NCBI GenBank assembly: GCA_964030785.1
Contig: OZ034967.1
Location: 65,804,413-65,868,412 of the forward strand
Length of the DNA: 64,000 bases
DNA from: Siderastrea siderea
Lineage: Eukaryota; Cnidaria; Anthozoa; Scleractinia; Rhizangiidae
Direction of reading: 5' to 3'
Shown here: in pieces, positions 1-12,800 of the stretch
Numbering within the stretch: position 1 is the stretch's first letter
How the letters are laid out: the number at the start of each line of letters is the position of its first letter
Notes under the pieces: generated by a model
Told to the model about the DNA's origin: nothing
Seen by the model: the letters and a program-made list of their open reading frames with translations, nothing else
Database searches by the model: none
Translations under genes and position numbers: made by a program

Positions 1-44
1 TTCCCTTTTGTAGAGAATAATCACTTTTTAACTGTATTTTCCAG

Positions 45-3000
45 GCCATTTGTTGCTTTGTTGCAGTCATTCAGCACTATCTTCATACTTCTCTGTTCAC
101 GTGGATGTTGGTTGAAGGAATTAACCTTTACATCAAGCTTGTCAAAGTTTTCGCTGTAAACAAACAATATCTGGCGTATGTGGCAGTGGGATGGGGTAAC
201 ACATTTTTTTAACGTTCATTAAAATTGTTAATTATATGGCTAGAGCTTGTAAATATACAACGCGCCCTGTGATTGGAAAATACTCGGGGCCGGATTTTCC
301 TGTAATGCCCACGGGCATTATGAGCGATGTTAATGCCCGGCTGGTAAAGCGGGAATATAGAAAATGTTAAAGTACATTTGGTTCAAAAAGTTCGAATGAT
401 TTAAAGCTACATGACAAGAGGCAGTTTCTTTGTAAGTTTTTACTCTTTCTTGTGCGATGTAATTTTTTTGTGTGTGAGAGAAAACTACTGGGTTTTGAAT
501 GCTTTCCGGTAAACTGTTTCATTCATTCCAATTCCGCCACGGCTCAATTTTCAAGTAGTTAGCTGTCAGGCAGAGCAATATAATAAACTTCTTATTAACT
601 CTCACTAGCTTGGGACCGTACCGGGAGAATATCGCCCTCGCTCGGTCCGTACCAGAAAGACCTCGGGCAATATTCTCCCAGTACGGCCCTCGCGCTTGGT
701 TAATAAGAACTAATCAACTTACCTTATCCGGCTGAGTTGACAATCCAGATTTATACATCGCTCTATTTAAACTGTTGTTTTCTTGAACATTAGGTATCCC
801 AGCAATCATTGTTGGCTTGGTAGCTGCCATCGACCCTTCTACGTATGACATGAGGAAAACATTATATGGAAATGTCACTTGCGGATCACTTAGACTCTCT
901 GCAGAGATTGAGAGAGACAGGTGTTTATCCGATAAATGAATTTTAGCGTTTTAGTTGCCGGCATTCGTGAACTACCCACACAGTCAAAGGTTAAGTCGCA
1001 CAAGGACCGCAAACACGCTGTTAGTCGCCAGTACTCATTTATACGCGAAATTACACGACAGGATGCAGAGACAAGCCTTGAACCACAGGCATCCCAATCT
1101 TCTCATCGAAAGTCTAGCTCACTAAACAGTACACAACGACGACGTTACTCCACACACAAACATTATCAATGCGCTTTGAAAAAAACAATTGTTTTGGAAG
1201 TGGATTAATGTACTTGAAATGATAAAAATAACTTTACTATCATTCCCCACTGCAAAAAAGGCATTCAACTCATATTATCAAATTATCAAGTAAACATTTC
1301 TGTTAATATAAGACGTGCGTATTGCAAACAGTTAAGTATATACTCTTTGTCACGTGGACAAAATCCTCACGATTTTTTGCTATTTGATTTTTTTGCAGAT
1401 GCTGGATCAACGGCAGCCTGTGGATTTACAAAGGACCTGTTTTGGCAATTCTTGTGGTAAGCATACACTAAATGACACTAAAGCGCTTTATTACACAGTC
1501 GAGATAGCTGCAGTATCATCAATTAAAAGATCTTCCCTGAAATAAAAGTTTAACATTTTCATTTTCCTATGTAACTCATGTTATACCGTTGGCTTCCCTT
1601 AGATCCAAGCACTATCACCTTTTTACTAAACGGGTTGTTCTGTTTCTTTGATTGAAAATCTTCTTCTTGTATCTGATTTCTGTACGCTGTATACTTACAC
1701 TCTCTTTCAGATCAACGTTGTCCTTTTTGTGACCGTTTTGCGAGTTGTATTTGGAAAAATAGCCAGCAAATATGGAAAGAACAACGTAAACGCTGCAAGG
1801 TATTCTTACGCAGTCAGTCGACTTTATTTATCTACTAAGTTTGCAAACTGTTTTTTAATCTTTTCTTCTTTTTCCCCCTTTTTTCCTAACTACATCCTTA
1901 AATTTTGGTAATTATGTATATACCATTATTATCTTATTTACTCGCTAACGTTAGTTATACATATGTTCTATGGTCCGGTACTGTCCGTTCGAATTATGCA
2001 AAGTAAAGTAATTTTGGCGGGTAGAGGCTGTAACGTTCATTCTCATATCATTATCTCGCAATACGAAGTTTAACCCTCGGGCGTACAAAAGGGGGGGGCG
2101 CCACCCCCCCCCCCCCATAAGGTGTTCCCGAAATTTTTCCTAGACAAATTATCATCTAGACCTGCCGCTTTCAGTAGTTGTGCACTTATCCCTAAGACAC
2201 ATTTTGACACAAGTTTGGTGAGAATCGGTCGCTATGGTCACGAGATATGACGTCATTAGTAGCAGGTAGTCAAGCCATTTTTTATGAAAAATTCATGTTT
2301 TTTACCCTTTTTAGGTGAAAAATGTAAAAAATGTCAACAAAAAGCAGCAAAATGTTTAATTATGACATATTATACATGTCCAGCATCACAAATTTCCATT
2401 TATTTACGTTTTTTGACAATTCCTAATTTTCGGTAAAATCCAAGACGTCACAGGTCCCCCAGCAGCGCGGCAACCCATAATATGTACCTCATCTTGTAGA
2501 GCACATCACGGGCTTTCTACTAAAGGTGAAATATTTTCAAAATATTTTAACATAACGAAAAACCAAGGGGGTCCATCAATCCCCCCCCCCCCTGTACCAC
2601 GATGGGGGTGTGACTTTGCTTGTACGTCCGAGGGTTAAAGAGAGCAAATCCCGGAGCTCAGGAATATTTGCGTCCACAATGAATATAGCAATGATAGAAT
2701 GCAACACACTTTGCCTGTTCTATAAATTCATATGTATGCGCTTCCACGATGCAAATAGCTAAGAGAATAATACTTCAGCTGTCTTGCGTTAAGGATTAAT
2801 TAATGAATTAAAATTAATTAAGTTATTAATCCCTAACAATAATTTTTTTTTCACAACAGGAAAGGTGCGAGGAGTGTTGTGGCCTTGCTCCCCCTGCTTG
2901 GTGTCACGTGGTTGTTAGGATTTTTTGTTGAGTTTCACGATGCTGTGAAGTATGCTTTTATTTTGGTGAACTCTCTAATGGTAAGAGGCCTTTCTTATTT

Positions 3001-3549
3001 AGCTGTTTCTCAAGGAGACTTAAGTTAACTTAAGGCCGTAAGACTTTAAAAGACAAAAGCGAAGAGTAATAAAAAAATGTTAGAAATTAAAGACATGTAA
3101 GTGACATAAGTAGTTTCTGTAGTAATCTAATGCACCGGTATTAAAAGTGAAATGCAGTGCAGTACGTATAATAAAAAATGAAACGTCTTTGTGCGCTCTA
3201 CATTGTGGAAAACATTTATGAAAACTTAAGGTGAACATAAATGTATATCGAAATCTGCGGTGCATCAAAAATTGATGAATCGTCTGTAATTACGTATAGT
3301 GAAACGGAGATGTGGAATTCACTCTCAAACAAAGTTAAACTTGCAGACACATTGCTAGGCCTTCAAGCTGCCTGATCCGGGGTCACAATGATCGCCAGCC
3401 TTTTGTACTTAAATCTCAACACTCATTTAGCATTCAGTATTTAGTAATGCTATGGTAGCCTTACAACCTTGGCTTAAGTGAAACAGTTTATGTTAATAGT
3501 TATACACTTTGGCAATTTTTTTGGTTTGTTTTGTTTTGTCTCTTTGTTT

Positions 3550-3597
<48 letters not shown>

Positions 3598-6268
3598 TCC
3601 ATTGGTTGTATTTCACTCTCCTTATCAGTTCCAGTAGTTCTTTCTGTTCTTTTATTGGGACTGGCGTGATTTTAAATAAGCACATACATAAATTTTCAGG
3701 GGGTCGTCTTTTGCATCTTTCACTGTGTTCTGGACCATCAGGTGAGCAGTTTCTTCCTCCTTTTACCCTTCAAGCCCCCAGTATCATTATACAAATTCTC
3801 CTTACTGGTCTCCATAGATTTTGTTTAGGACATATTGGGAGAACTTGTTTAAGCATCAAGATAATTCATCTTTGGCGATGATCTCCTTAGCTCTTATGAT
3901 CCAATTCTTTGTAATGAACTGATTTGAGGCGGAGAAATTTGATGTTGATCACTACTGGGGCTTAACGGATAAATTTACTGAATTTTACTAATGCAAGTAT
4001 TCAGATAGCGTTGAGTCAACTTTGCAATATTTTTGAAGACGGGATGGTTTAGCAATGTAGTAAAGTACGTCAAACTACTTGGGATTAAAATGTCACCAGA
4101 TCGATTCTTGCTGTGGCAATATAAGTCGCATTCTCTCTCCACTTATCCGACAGCTATCGGATAACTGTTTCTGTATGACAAAACAAAAATTATCAACTTT
4201 GTTTCACAATGAAAACATTCAACATCATTACAACAGAGTAGCCTACGGCCCTCGGATTCCCGATTTAACTGGAATTTAGGAATGTATGTTATTATATGCG
4301 AAACATGACAAAGTGCTGTAGGCAGTCTTTCCAGGGACCCGTTCAAATTCATTTAACGACAACCGGAGCTTTAAGGTAAACAGCGATCTTTAACTGTTGA
4401 ACCACTACACTCGGAGGTCGAGAGAATACCGATGTCAGACCCTGGATGTAAAACAAGGCCGTTGTCCGTAAAGGATCATGCCTTTCTTAAATACTAGCTG
4501 GGCAATGTTAATGGCAAATGTTGCCTAGTCTAGTCAGATACTGTATACAATCTGTCATAAAATTAATTTCACGATAGGTACGAGACGCCTTTCGAGCACG
4601 CATGAACCGTAAAAAGCAAAAATCTGATCAGAAGACTGGAACAACGCCGGCGTCTAACCCCTCGACACCACTTGTGGAGAAAAGCAATCGCATCAACAAA
4701 TTTACTCACCAAGGTTAGTTTTGTGTTATTATAGACTGCTCAAAACCAATTCGACTGCCATGTTTTGCGTGCTTTACTTTTTGATGCGTTTACAAAAATC
4801 AATCGCCTATCGTGCAGTTCTTAGTTAGATCGGAGCAGAATCTAATTCTTGATTGATTACAAGCTTATATAAGGCTTCTATTTCATCAATTGATTTGCCC
4901 AGCGGGTCGGTAATACACACAGAAAGAGTGTCTGTGTTGCATCCGTACTTACGTCCCGGGGGAGGTGAGAAGGCCTTTTTTCGGCTTGAAATTGGCGATC
5001 TGGGTCTTTTTTGGTGAGAAATGGCGGACTTATTTTTTCGGTTAAAAAAATTTGGGTATGCCTTTTTTGGGGATAAGAAAAGAGCGTGCCTTAAGTTTCA
5101 CTTGCAAACTCAAATATTTTTTCATGTGGATACGAATGCTTTTCGTGGGTTTCATTCTGGGCTGTTGGTCTTTTTTGGGTCTAGTGTTTGCCTAACTAGA
5201 CTTGGAGTATTTTGATTTACCTACTCGAACCAAGGGGAGAGTTTTTAAATCGGATAAAACACAGACACAAGCAAACAACAAAAAGCTTTATTTGCGAGGT
5301 TATAAATCATTACATTGCAAAAGCATATCCAACAAAGAAAGTCAACAAACGTAATAAAAAATACAATAGAAAAAACAGGGAAAGAAGGAATTATTCCTTA
5401 ATTATCAAACTAAACTGATAACATATTGCCACAAAAATACACCCAAATTCTGTATACTACTGTTAACATGGATGCCAAAGACCCCGTTCACCATTTTTAA
5501 TGTTTCAAAAAACGGACAAAAATATCTGCGTCCTCACTATGGGATGAAAAACGGATGTCAAAAGCGTTTGCTCCCCTGACCTTTTTGCTGTCTTGTGCGG
5601 ATGCTTCAATGGTAACCGCGGTACTACCGGCGACTACATAATTGGTTGTGGCGTCAGCATTTTCGGAAAGCTTCGTTTCTGCCGTTCACACCAAAGCGAT
5701 AGACTTCCATTTTCGAGAGTCTCCACTTTGAAAGCGTTTTGGGAAAATCTCCGTTTTTAGATATGGATACCTCCGTATTCGATCGTTTTATTGTGAACGG
5801 TGATAAAAACGCTTAAAAAGGTACGCGTCTCTTTAAACAAAAGTGCATTAATGTGGAAAGGCCCTAAATGTTCTTATAGATTATCTCGACAACACCAATC
5901 GTTTTGGGCCAATCGGGATATTCAAGTTTAAAAGAAGACAAGAGTATTGTTGAGTGTTATAACGGAGGATATTAATTAGCCTGCTGGATCTCCTTCCCAA
6001 ACTACATTTGTTGTACGATTTATAATGAAACAATTTAGTCAGTCAGAAAAAGAGGTGATGTATTTTTGTAAATAGCTGCTTTCAATGTTTTTCTTAGGCT
6101 AGTGCCTTTGCTTCTAGGCAATTCGCAGCTTAAATAAAAAAAAAGACTCTCTTTCGTCTATGTTTTAAAAAGACATTAATAAATTTCGTTATCTTCGCAG
6201 AAAGTAACGACGTAAAAGTGGATTTGATCAGAGAAGCAAACACACAACAAGATGAAACAAGGGTATGA
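45..6268 (+). CDS. Adhesion G-protein-coupled receptor (class B2), 3' half
   Basis: Eight exons are readable: 45-195, 794-920, 1399-1456, 1711-1799, 2860-2980, 3700-3741, 4578-4713 and 6201-6268. All have AG/GT borders and compatible phases; they sum to 792 nt (263 codons plus TGA). They encode TM3 (FTWMLVEGINLY, the class B2 signature), TM4, the extracellular-loop-2 CW pair, TM5, TM6 (ARSVVALLPLLGVTWLLGF), TM7 (AFILVNSLMGVVFCIFH) and a short basic, Ser/Thr-rich cytoplasmic tail. The autoproteolysis (GPS/GAIN) region, TM1 and TM2 lie left of the window. In this family the receptor sits in the plasma membrane and signals through G proteins after ectodomain release; ligand and ectodomain type cannot be told here. 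The gene converges on alkaline phosphatase A, whose stop lies 571 bp away. The last three exons recur in a duplicate at 38.9-41.5 kb. Each intron holds repeats. Confidence 0.9.
2070..2638. mobile_element. TTAA-flanked MITE, piggyBac-like ends
   Basis: This 569-bp non-coding element sits in a GPCR intron. Both ends read TTAACCCTC then GGRCGTAC in inverted orientation (left TTAACCCTCGGGCGTAC, right GTACGTCCGAGGGTTAA). TTAA at both borders and CCCT-type termini are the known mark of piggyBac-type transposition. Homopolymer C/G tracts lie just inside each end. A related partial copy is at 20235-20733. No transposase is present. Confidence 0.75.
3547..3599. repeat. (CTTT)n microsatellite
   Basis: About thirteen perfect CTTT units lie in the intron before GPCR exon 3700-3741. 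The paralogous site near 38.8 kb has only a short T-rich GTTT tract, so the repeat grew after the duplication or shrank in the other copy. Confidence 0.95.
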
Positions 6269-6839
6269 AAAGGTGGAGAATGACAAGCAAGACACGTGGC
6301 TTTCATTATTTAGAAACATGCAGCTTGAAAGGTTTAATTTTTTATCAGGCATTAGTGCTACCGGTATTTGAGCTGCATAACACATGTAATTCATGTTACT
6401 TTGTATCGGGTGAGGCGAAGTCTTTTTCCCTGAACCAAGCTTTATCCAGGAGACCGTCATAAAGAACCAAAACAGAACAAATCGTATTTGCGTATAATTA
6501 GTACACGCCTTTGTTCACGGGGTCAAGGTTTACTTTAAATGAATAAATGTTAAGTAGCTGTTTGGGTGTGGGTAATCAAAGAATAACTAAAGACAGGTTA
6601 CTTATAAAACAGGGCATGTAAGGGGAATTTACTCTCTTTTGTCCTGATCCTGTCTTGAAAATGTATAGTACACCATACCTCGCTAGAATGGAAAGGGCGA
6701 AAATAGACTACTGGTCGTTTTTTGTCGTCGATTTGTTTTCTTTTTGCAATGTAGTAACTACATCAAGCAAGAAAAACTTTTGTTTTATCACATGTAAAAC
6801 ACGGAGCTCAAAATACGAGGCAAAGCGGCTCCTTTAGTT
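6269..6839. other. Convergent intergenic gap between GPCR and phosphatase A
   Basis: This 571-bp stretch separates two stop codons on opposite strands and must hold both 3' UTRs. No ORF or repeat is recognised in it. It is conserved in the duplicate at 41510-42081. Confidence 0.6.
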
Positions 6840-9800
6840 CTAGATAACCAAAATTATCATTAAGAATATGAAGGCCAGAGCTTTTGTTTTCGTAAACAAG
6901 AGGTCTTGTTTTTTGCTGCCCTTGTTTTTCTTAGCTGGACCTCCCCTCGCCACATGCTTGTCACATGATCTTTGTTTGCTGTCACTCAAACACAGGGCGT
7001 GGTCCATCACGTGGAATATGTACTGCTGTTCCACTACTCCGTGAAATAAATAGGCCCCAGGACCGTCCGCGTATATACCTAAATTTAATTGGCATAATTA
7101 ATATAAATGGACATTTCAGTAAAAATAATTTATCTAATGGTTGAACAGCATTTTGACACCACACTTAACACCATCGGACCGCCATTAATGAATTAATTTA
7201 TAGTTTTTTTTCTAGTGGATAAACTTGTTGGGTGATAATTCGTAGAAATGTAACATTTATCCATTTTATTAAGTGACTGGAACGTACAGTAGCCTCAGCC
7301 AAGCCAGCCAAGCCAGTTTTCTTGTCATATGTTACATATTGATAACAGATGAATTACCATCAAAACTAGCCATTGACAATTTTTTTTTTGATAACTCACT
7401 GCTTAGGTCCACAAATTAATCGAGCAGTTTTCAGTTAAGTATCAAAAGTAATAAGCTTTTGCTTTGTTTTTTCCAACTGAAAGCAAAACCAAAACTAATC
7501 GTGATTCACTCGCACGCGTTTCCCGGCGCTTGATTTTCTTCGGGTTCTGAAAATCTTGCTTCACTGTGTTGTTCTCGTTTGCTGACTGAATTTTGCCTTG
7601 TTGGCCAAAGCTATTAGCTTTGTAGTTATTTTACAAAAGGATAATTGAATACTGCTCCAGCGACTGGACTGCACCGACATTTCCTTTGAAAAGGTTTGAG
7701 TTTTACATGTCTGCTTTCATTAAATTATGACTTTAAAACTTACCCACGTCCTCTATTCCATGAGTCTCATTATACTTCATGACGGTCGCTTGCTGTAAAA
7801 AGTCTTTATGCCCCGTATCTACATTGGTGAGATCTTCTCTGGTACCGTTAATCCCTCCAAGACCGTTAGCGTACCCAAGAGTGGTGTATGGTTTGCCATC
7901 GTCACCCAGCTCTGGTTTGTTATCATAGATGTTCATTACTAGACCAAAGATCGGATTGCCTCGTTTAGGGTATCCACCAATGGTGAATACGTGTGAGTGG
8001 TCAGCGGTTACGATCATCAACGTGTCATCTACGATTCGAATAAGAAAGGAGGGTTAAACTGCCAGAGGTTGACATACTATGTCAGCACAATTTAGAGCAA
8101 TAAACTAACGTTGGAGCCTCAAGGCATTATCCCGGCATAATAGGTTTATATTGTGGCATAATGCTGCTATTTTTGGGTCGTATTTGAGGATAAAATTATG
8201 AGTAAAGCTAGTAAGATTTCAAACAATAATATCTTTGTATGGAGCTAGTGATACTATTGCAGTATATAGTATGCTTGCTTTGCACGTGTTTTCACGTATC
8301 TTTCTTGCGCTTGTAACTTTATGTTGGTTCCTATGATTGTGTCGTACAGTGCAGTTCTCTAACCTACTTTAACCTACTCTTTCTCTTTTTCTACTCTTTC
8401 TCTCTTTAATTTTTTTTATCTCCAGTTCTCATGCAAGTATGATCACCTTATATCAACTTTCATTACAGAGCTGACCCTGGATATGAGTAGTCATTCATTC
8501 TAATTTGTCACATTTAGTAGGCTATCAGCTTTTAAAAGAGAAGTCGCCAAGTTAACCGTTGGGCATTTATTAATTTCCCAGTGGTCCAACGTCAAAAGTT
8601 GTCTGAGCAATAAACGTTGTGTATGTCTTTTGCATCCAATGCGATTTTGTCTTGACGCACCTTCAGTCTAAGTAAAAAGTTTAAAGGTAAGTTTCATATT
8701 CCAATGAGAAACGAAGAGTTTTCAATGTCAGCCACTAAGAATACGAGCTCTCTTAAAACGCTTTACGCAATATTTAAGCTGTTTCAGCACATTTACATTG
8801 AATTGTAAATAACTAACACTTGTGGGGAGGTGGGGGGTGGACTGTCTCCTTCCTTCACCTATTCTTTTTTTTTGGGGGGGGGGGGGGGGTGGGTGGGGGT
8901 GGCATGGACCAATGTTATCACCGTGTGCGGCCTTAGGTTGCTCAAACATGATTCGCCAGCGATGGCTCACCCACAATATTTGAACTTCCGGCTGCCAAAC
9001 GTTCTCACTTATGATAAAAATTTTTGCTTAGCGCCGACTTTAATTTCCTCAATTTGGGGCTCGGGGACTTACCCTCCTTTGTCGGTGGATCATCTAACTG
9101 TCTTTAGTTATTAGTTGACGGCATTTGACGGTTAACAATCTAATTATGACTACTATAAATCATCGCCAGCGAATCATGTTGAAATATCAAAGTGTACAGA
9201 TTGAAATAAATTTTGATAGACCGTAAAGAAAAGCACCTTTATCAACCATGCCCACCGCCTTATCAACGGCCTTTGCCAAGGCAACAGCGTCATTAACTGC
9301 ACGAACTGCTTTTCCCGCGTGATGACCGTGATCAATACGCGCACCTAAAAAAAATAATTAACAAAAACAGGCTAAAAACAATATGGACAGGGCAAAGTCA
9401 ATATGGAGATAAAAAGTCTTACCATGTTACTCTAAGAGTTACCAATCTTAGCCAATCAAATCAGTTTATTTTGAGGTGCGGTTTGTCACAGTAACATAGT
9501 AACTTGAATAAAGACAAGAAAAGCCTCAGGGGCATTATACCCCGCCGTTGTTTTCTCTTCCTACGGGGTACAAAATATATTACGGCCACGTAAGACACAG
9601 GCCCAAGTGGTGTAAATTTTTGAAGTGGTGATTTATCGTACCTTTTACGTGTTTGCTATGATAATCTAAATCATAAATCAAGACATGACCTGCCTTTTCT
9701 TCGGTCAACTGCCCTGTTTTAGGGTGCGTGACAAAGAGTGATGACATATTTTGACCATAGCGTGACTAAGTCTGACCCAAGTAGTTGTTGCGCCATTAAT

Positions 9801-12800
9801 CCAAATGAACACCAGCTCGATTCGTTGGCTTTCAAAGCTCGCCAGCACCTTCGTCCTTGCTCTCATCGAATAGAAGTTAACTCTTTTGAATTCCTTATAC
9901 TTTTCTCCACTGATTTCTCCAAAGATTTTGCGAAGTGAACCAAAACTGCCCAAAAATGTTTGCATTTCACTGTTTAATATTTAATCTTGTTTTATGGAAG
10001 CTCGGGTCGAGTGGCGAGAATAGCAAGATCGAATAGGTGGCTTTCAAGGCTCGTTAGCATCTTTGTTCTTGCTCTTGTAGAAAGGATTTTTATGATATTC
10101 AATCGCCAGTGATTTTCTACACCAACTTTCATGAAAACTTTGGCCAATAAACGCTAAACGAAGATTACCGGGCAAGCATTCTTAGGCCGAGCGAAAAGTC
10201 TGGGACAAGTGACCAGCAAAAAAATCACGGAAAAAAAAAACGGTATTACTAGACCCCATCCTGACGGCGGGATAATAAGGTAATTCTTAAAGCATTAAAA
10301 ATTACCGCAATTCCTACAGTTGAAACTTTATTGGTCTCTCTCTGCGTTTTGTTTCCTCACATACTACTTGGGTTGCACTTTCTCAAGTCACTTGAAGACT
10401 TTCATCCTTGTCTAAGTAGGGAATAACTGGATATAAAAAATCCCTACTGACTGGACTGGGCCAAGATTGTAATCAAATTTAGTAGTTCTCCATTTAATGG
10501 GGTGGTGGGGGGGGGGGGAGCTAGTGGTTAAAAAAGTAAGTGAGGGAAAACGCGTCTATTGACGGTACAATAATATCTCCCCACCACCGTGTGCGATATT
10601 TTAGCAACTGAGCTGAATTTATACAGACTGTTATGTATAATATAGCGTTACTTTTTACCTTCAACAAACAGAAAATATCCTTTTGGGTTCTTTCTCAGTA
10701 TTTTAATGGCTTTCTCCGTCATTTCTGCAATGGATGGTTCCCCAGCAGTATCGTTTTCACGATCTACTTCGTACTTCATGTTGCTAGGCTCAAAAAGTCC
10801 TGGAAGAAAAAAGAAACAAAAGACAGTTTTACGGACATGCTGTACTTTTATGGTACATGCGTAGCTACTATATATAGCTAGGAATTCTGGGGTGAAAATA
10901 ATTCCCGCGTGTGCGAAGAATTGCAGCACAAAGTGAGGTTTCCGCCGCGTTGAGAGCCTAAACCGACACAGTCGGAGTATGAACTGATGAAAGCATTAAA
11001 GAACAACCTCCAGTGGAGAGGGTATATAAGTGCTATACTTATCACATGGTTACTCAATTAAGGGGATTTCGCAAGCATAGAATTTAGGTGCTAATTAACT
11101 GAGCGCGCGCGGTCATTTCGGTGAAAACATATCAATGAAAATTTAAACTATTGTTTGGCTTAATCGTATGGTTTACTCAAGATTCAACAAGAACTCTACA
11201 ATCGTGTCTGATTATTTGCTATCGATAGAAAAAAGATCGCTTTGTGCATCTAAACTAAGAGTTCGTGAAAACATCAAATTAACCAAAAGAAGCACAACCC
11301 TACAGAAACATCAAAACCTGGAAGTTGTTTCCTATACATACATACATACGTACATACACACATACATACATACATACATACATACATACATACATACATA
11401 CATACATACATACATACATACATACATACATACATACATACATACATACATACATACATACATTCATACATACATACTTTATTTGTCCCTAAAGGGCTTT
11501 TCAGAATAAAGACACTAAAAGAAAGCAAGCAAAAACTATGTAAAAGTAAAAAAGAAAACAAAGAAAAATAAAAATAAGTGAAGATTAATAACTAAATAGA
11601 TAGATTATAAAAGCAAATTTATAACCCTTATAAATTTAAGTTAATGTGACAACCAAGACAGTTTACACTGTGTGACATAATATCAGGGCAAGCTTTGCTG
11701 TCGCGCTCAAAGGTCATCCTATGCTCACGTGCAAACAACATCCTATTTCACACTCGGCCAATCACATGCGGGCATTCACGCAAACAGGTCGTCATAGTGA
11801 TTTTCCCCAGTTCATCCTTGCCATGTGCTTCAAAGCAGAGCTTCCCACTTAGCCTGCTACAAAATTCCCCTCCCTGACCCTCCCTACCCTTGCTGGTCCT
11901 TTGGTAGCATGTGACACAGTAAAAGATTTTATTGGGGATGTTATATACATTATTGCTATTCATGATCTACTTTTACAATAATATAGGTACCTTTACCAAG
12001 TGCCATATTAATGTAGATAGCATTGGATTCCAAGCATTGTTATTGTTCAGTTGAGACTTATCCAGTCTTGAGCATTTACTAGGCTACAAAGCACGCCACT
12101 TTACGGGGCTTTACTTCATTGCTATCCATGTATATGGATATGGATGTATAACCATTGTTATTCTTCAGTTAGAGAACGTTTAAATCAGGTTGCAAACTAT
12201 GTACTCAGTCTGCGCATTTGGACACTGTTACTCATGTGATGTACATTTCTTGTATAATGCTACAAGCTGTTATAGCCTAGATATGTCATTGTCAGTTAAA
12301 GATTTCTATAATTTCAATAAAACACGGGTTCTGGATGAAGTGCTCCCAAACAGGTCACCCTTTGCCCCATAGACTCATGTGTTTCTTCTATTCTGGGGCA
12401 TTGAGCCCCAATCCAGCTTTCTAACATTGTTACCGTAGCAACTAGGTGAAAATCTTATAGAATAATGACCTCTTCCAGCCCCTTGGAGAGGGTTGGGGGA
12501 TTATGACCCCCTGGCTGGAGAGGATTGTGACCTCTCCTTTAGCTCCCTAACTCTGATAGGATAAGGACCTCTCTAGTGGGGGATTACATGACCCCCCAGA
12601 GAGGGTTGGGGGATTATGTCCCTCTGCCAGGATAAGGACCTCTTCCATTGGGGATCTTGACCCCTTGGAGAGGGTTGGGGGATTATGACCCCCTGGCTGG
12701 AGAGGATTAACACCTACCTCTCCTTTAGCTCCCTAACTCTGATAGGATAAGGACCTCTCTAATGGGGGATTACATGTATGACCCCGCAGAGAGGGTTGGG

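Larger units (their letters stand above)
3092..11037. repeat. Segmental duplication, copy 1 (partner 38347-46357)
   Basis: Sequence from a GPCR intron through the receptor's last three exons, the convergent intergenic gap and the last four exons of phosphatase A is repeated in the same order and orientation about 35.3 kb downstream. All seven shared exons have equal length in the two copies (42, 136, 68 and 239, 285, 108, 141 nt). Edges were judged by eye: left near GACATGTAAGTGAC, right near the GTGCTATA motif. Confidence 0.85.

Noticed and set aside
3500..3881. Open frames with FLS and KER repeats
   Set aside because: Translation of the (CTTT)n microsatellite; the true coding exon here is 3700-3741 in the GPCR frame.
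11168..11561. Open frames on both strands across 11168-11561
   Set aside because: They exist because the (CATA)n repeat has no stop in several frames; the peptides are IHTY and YVCM repeats.
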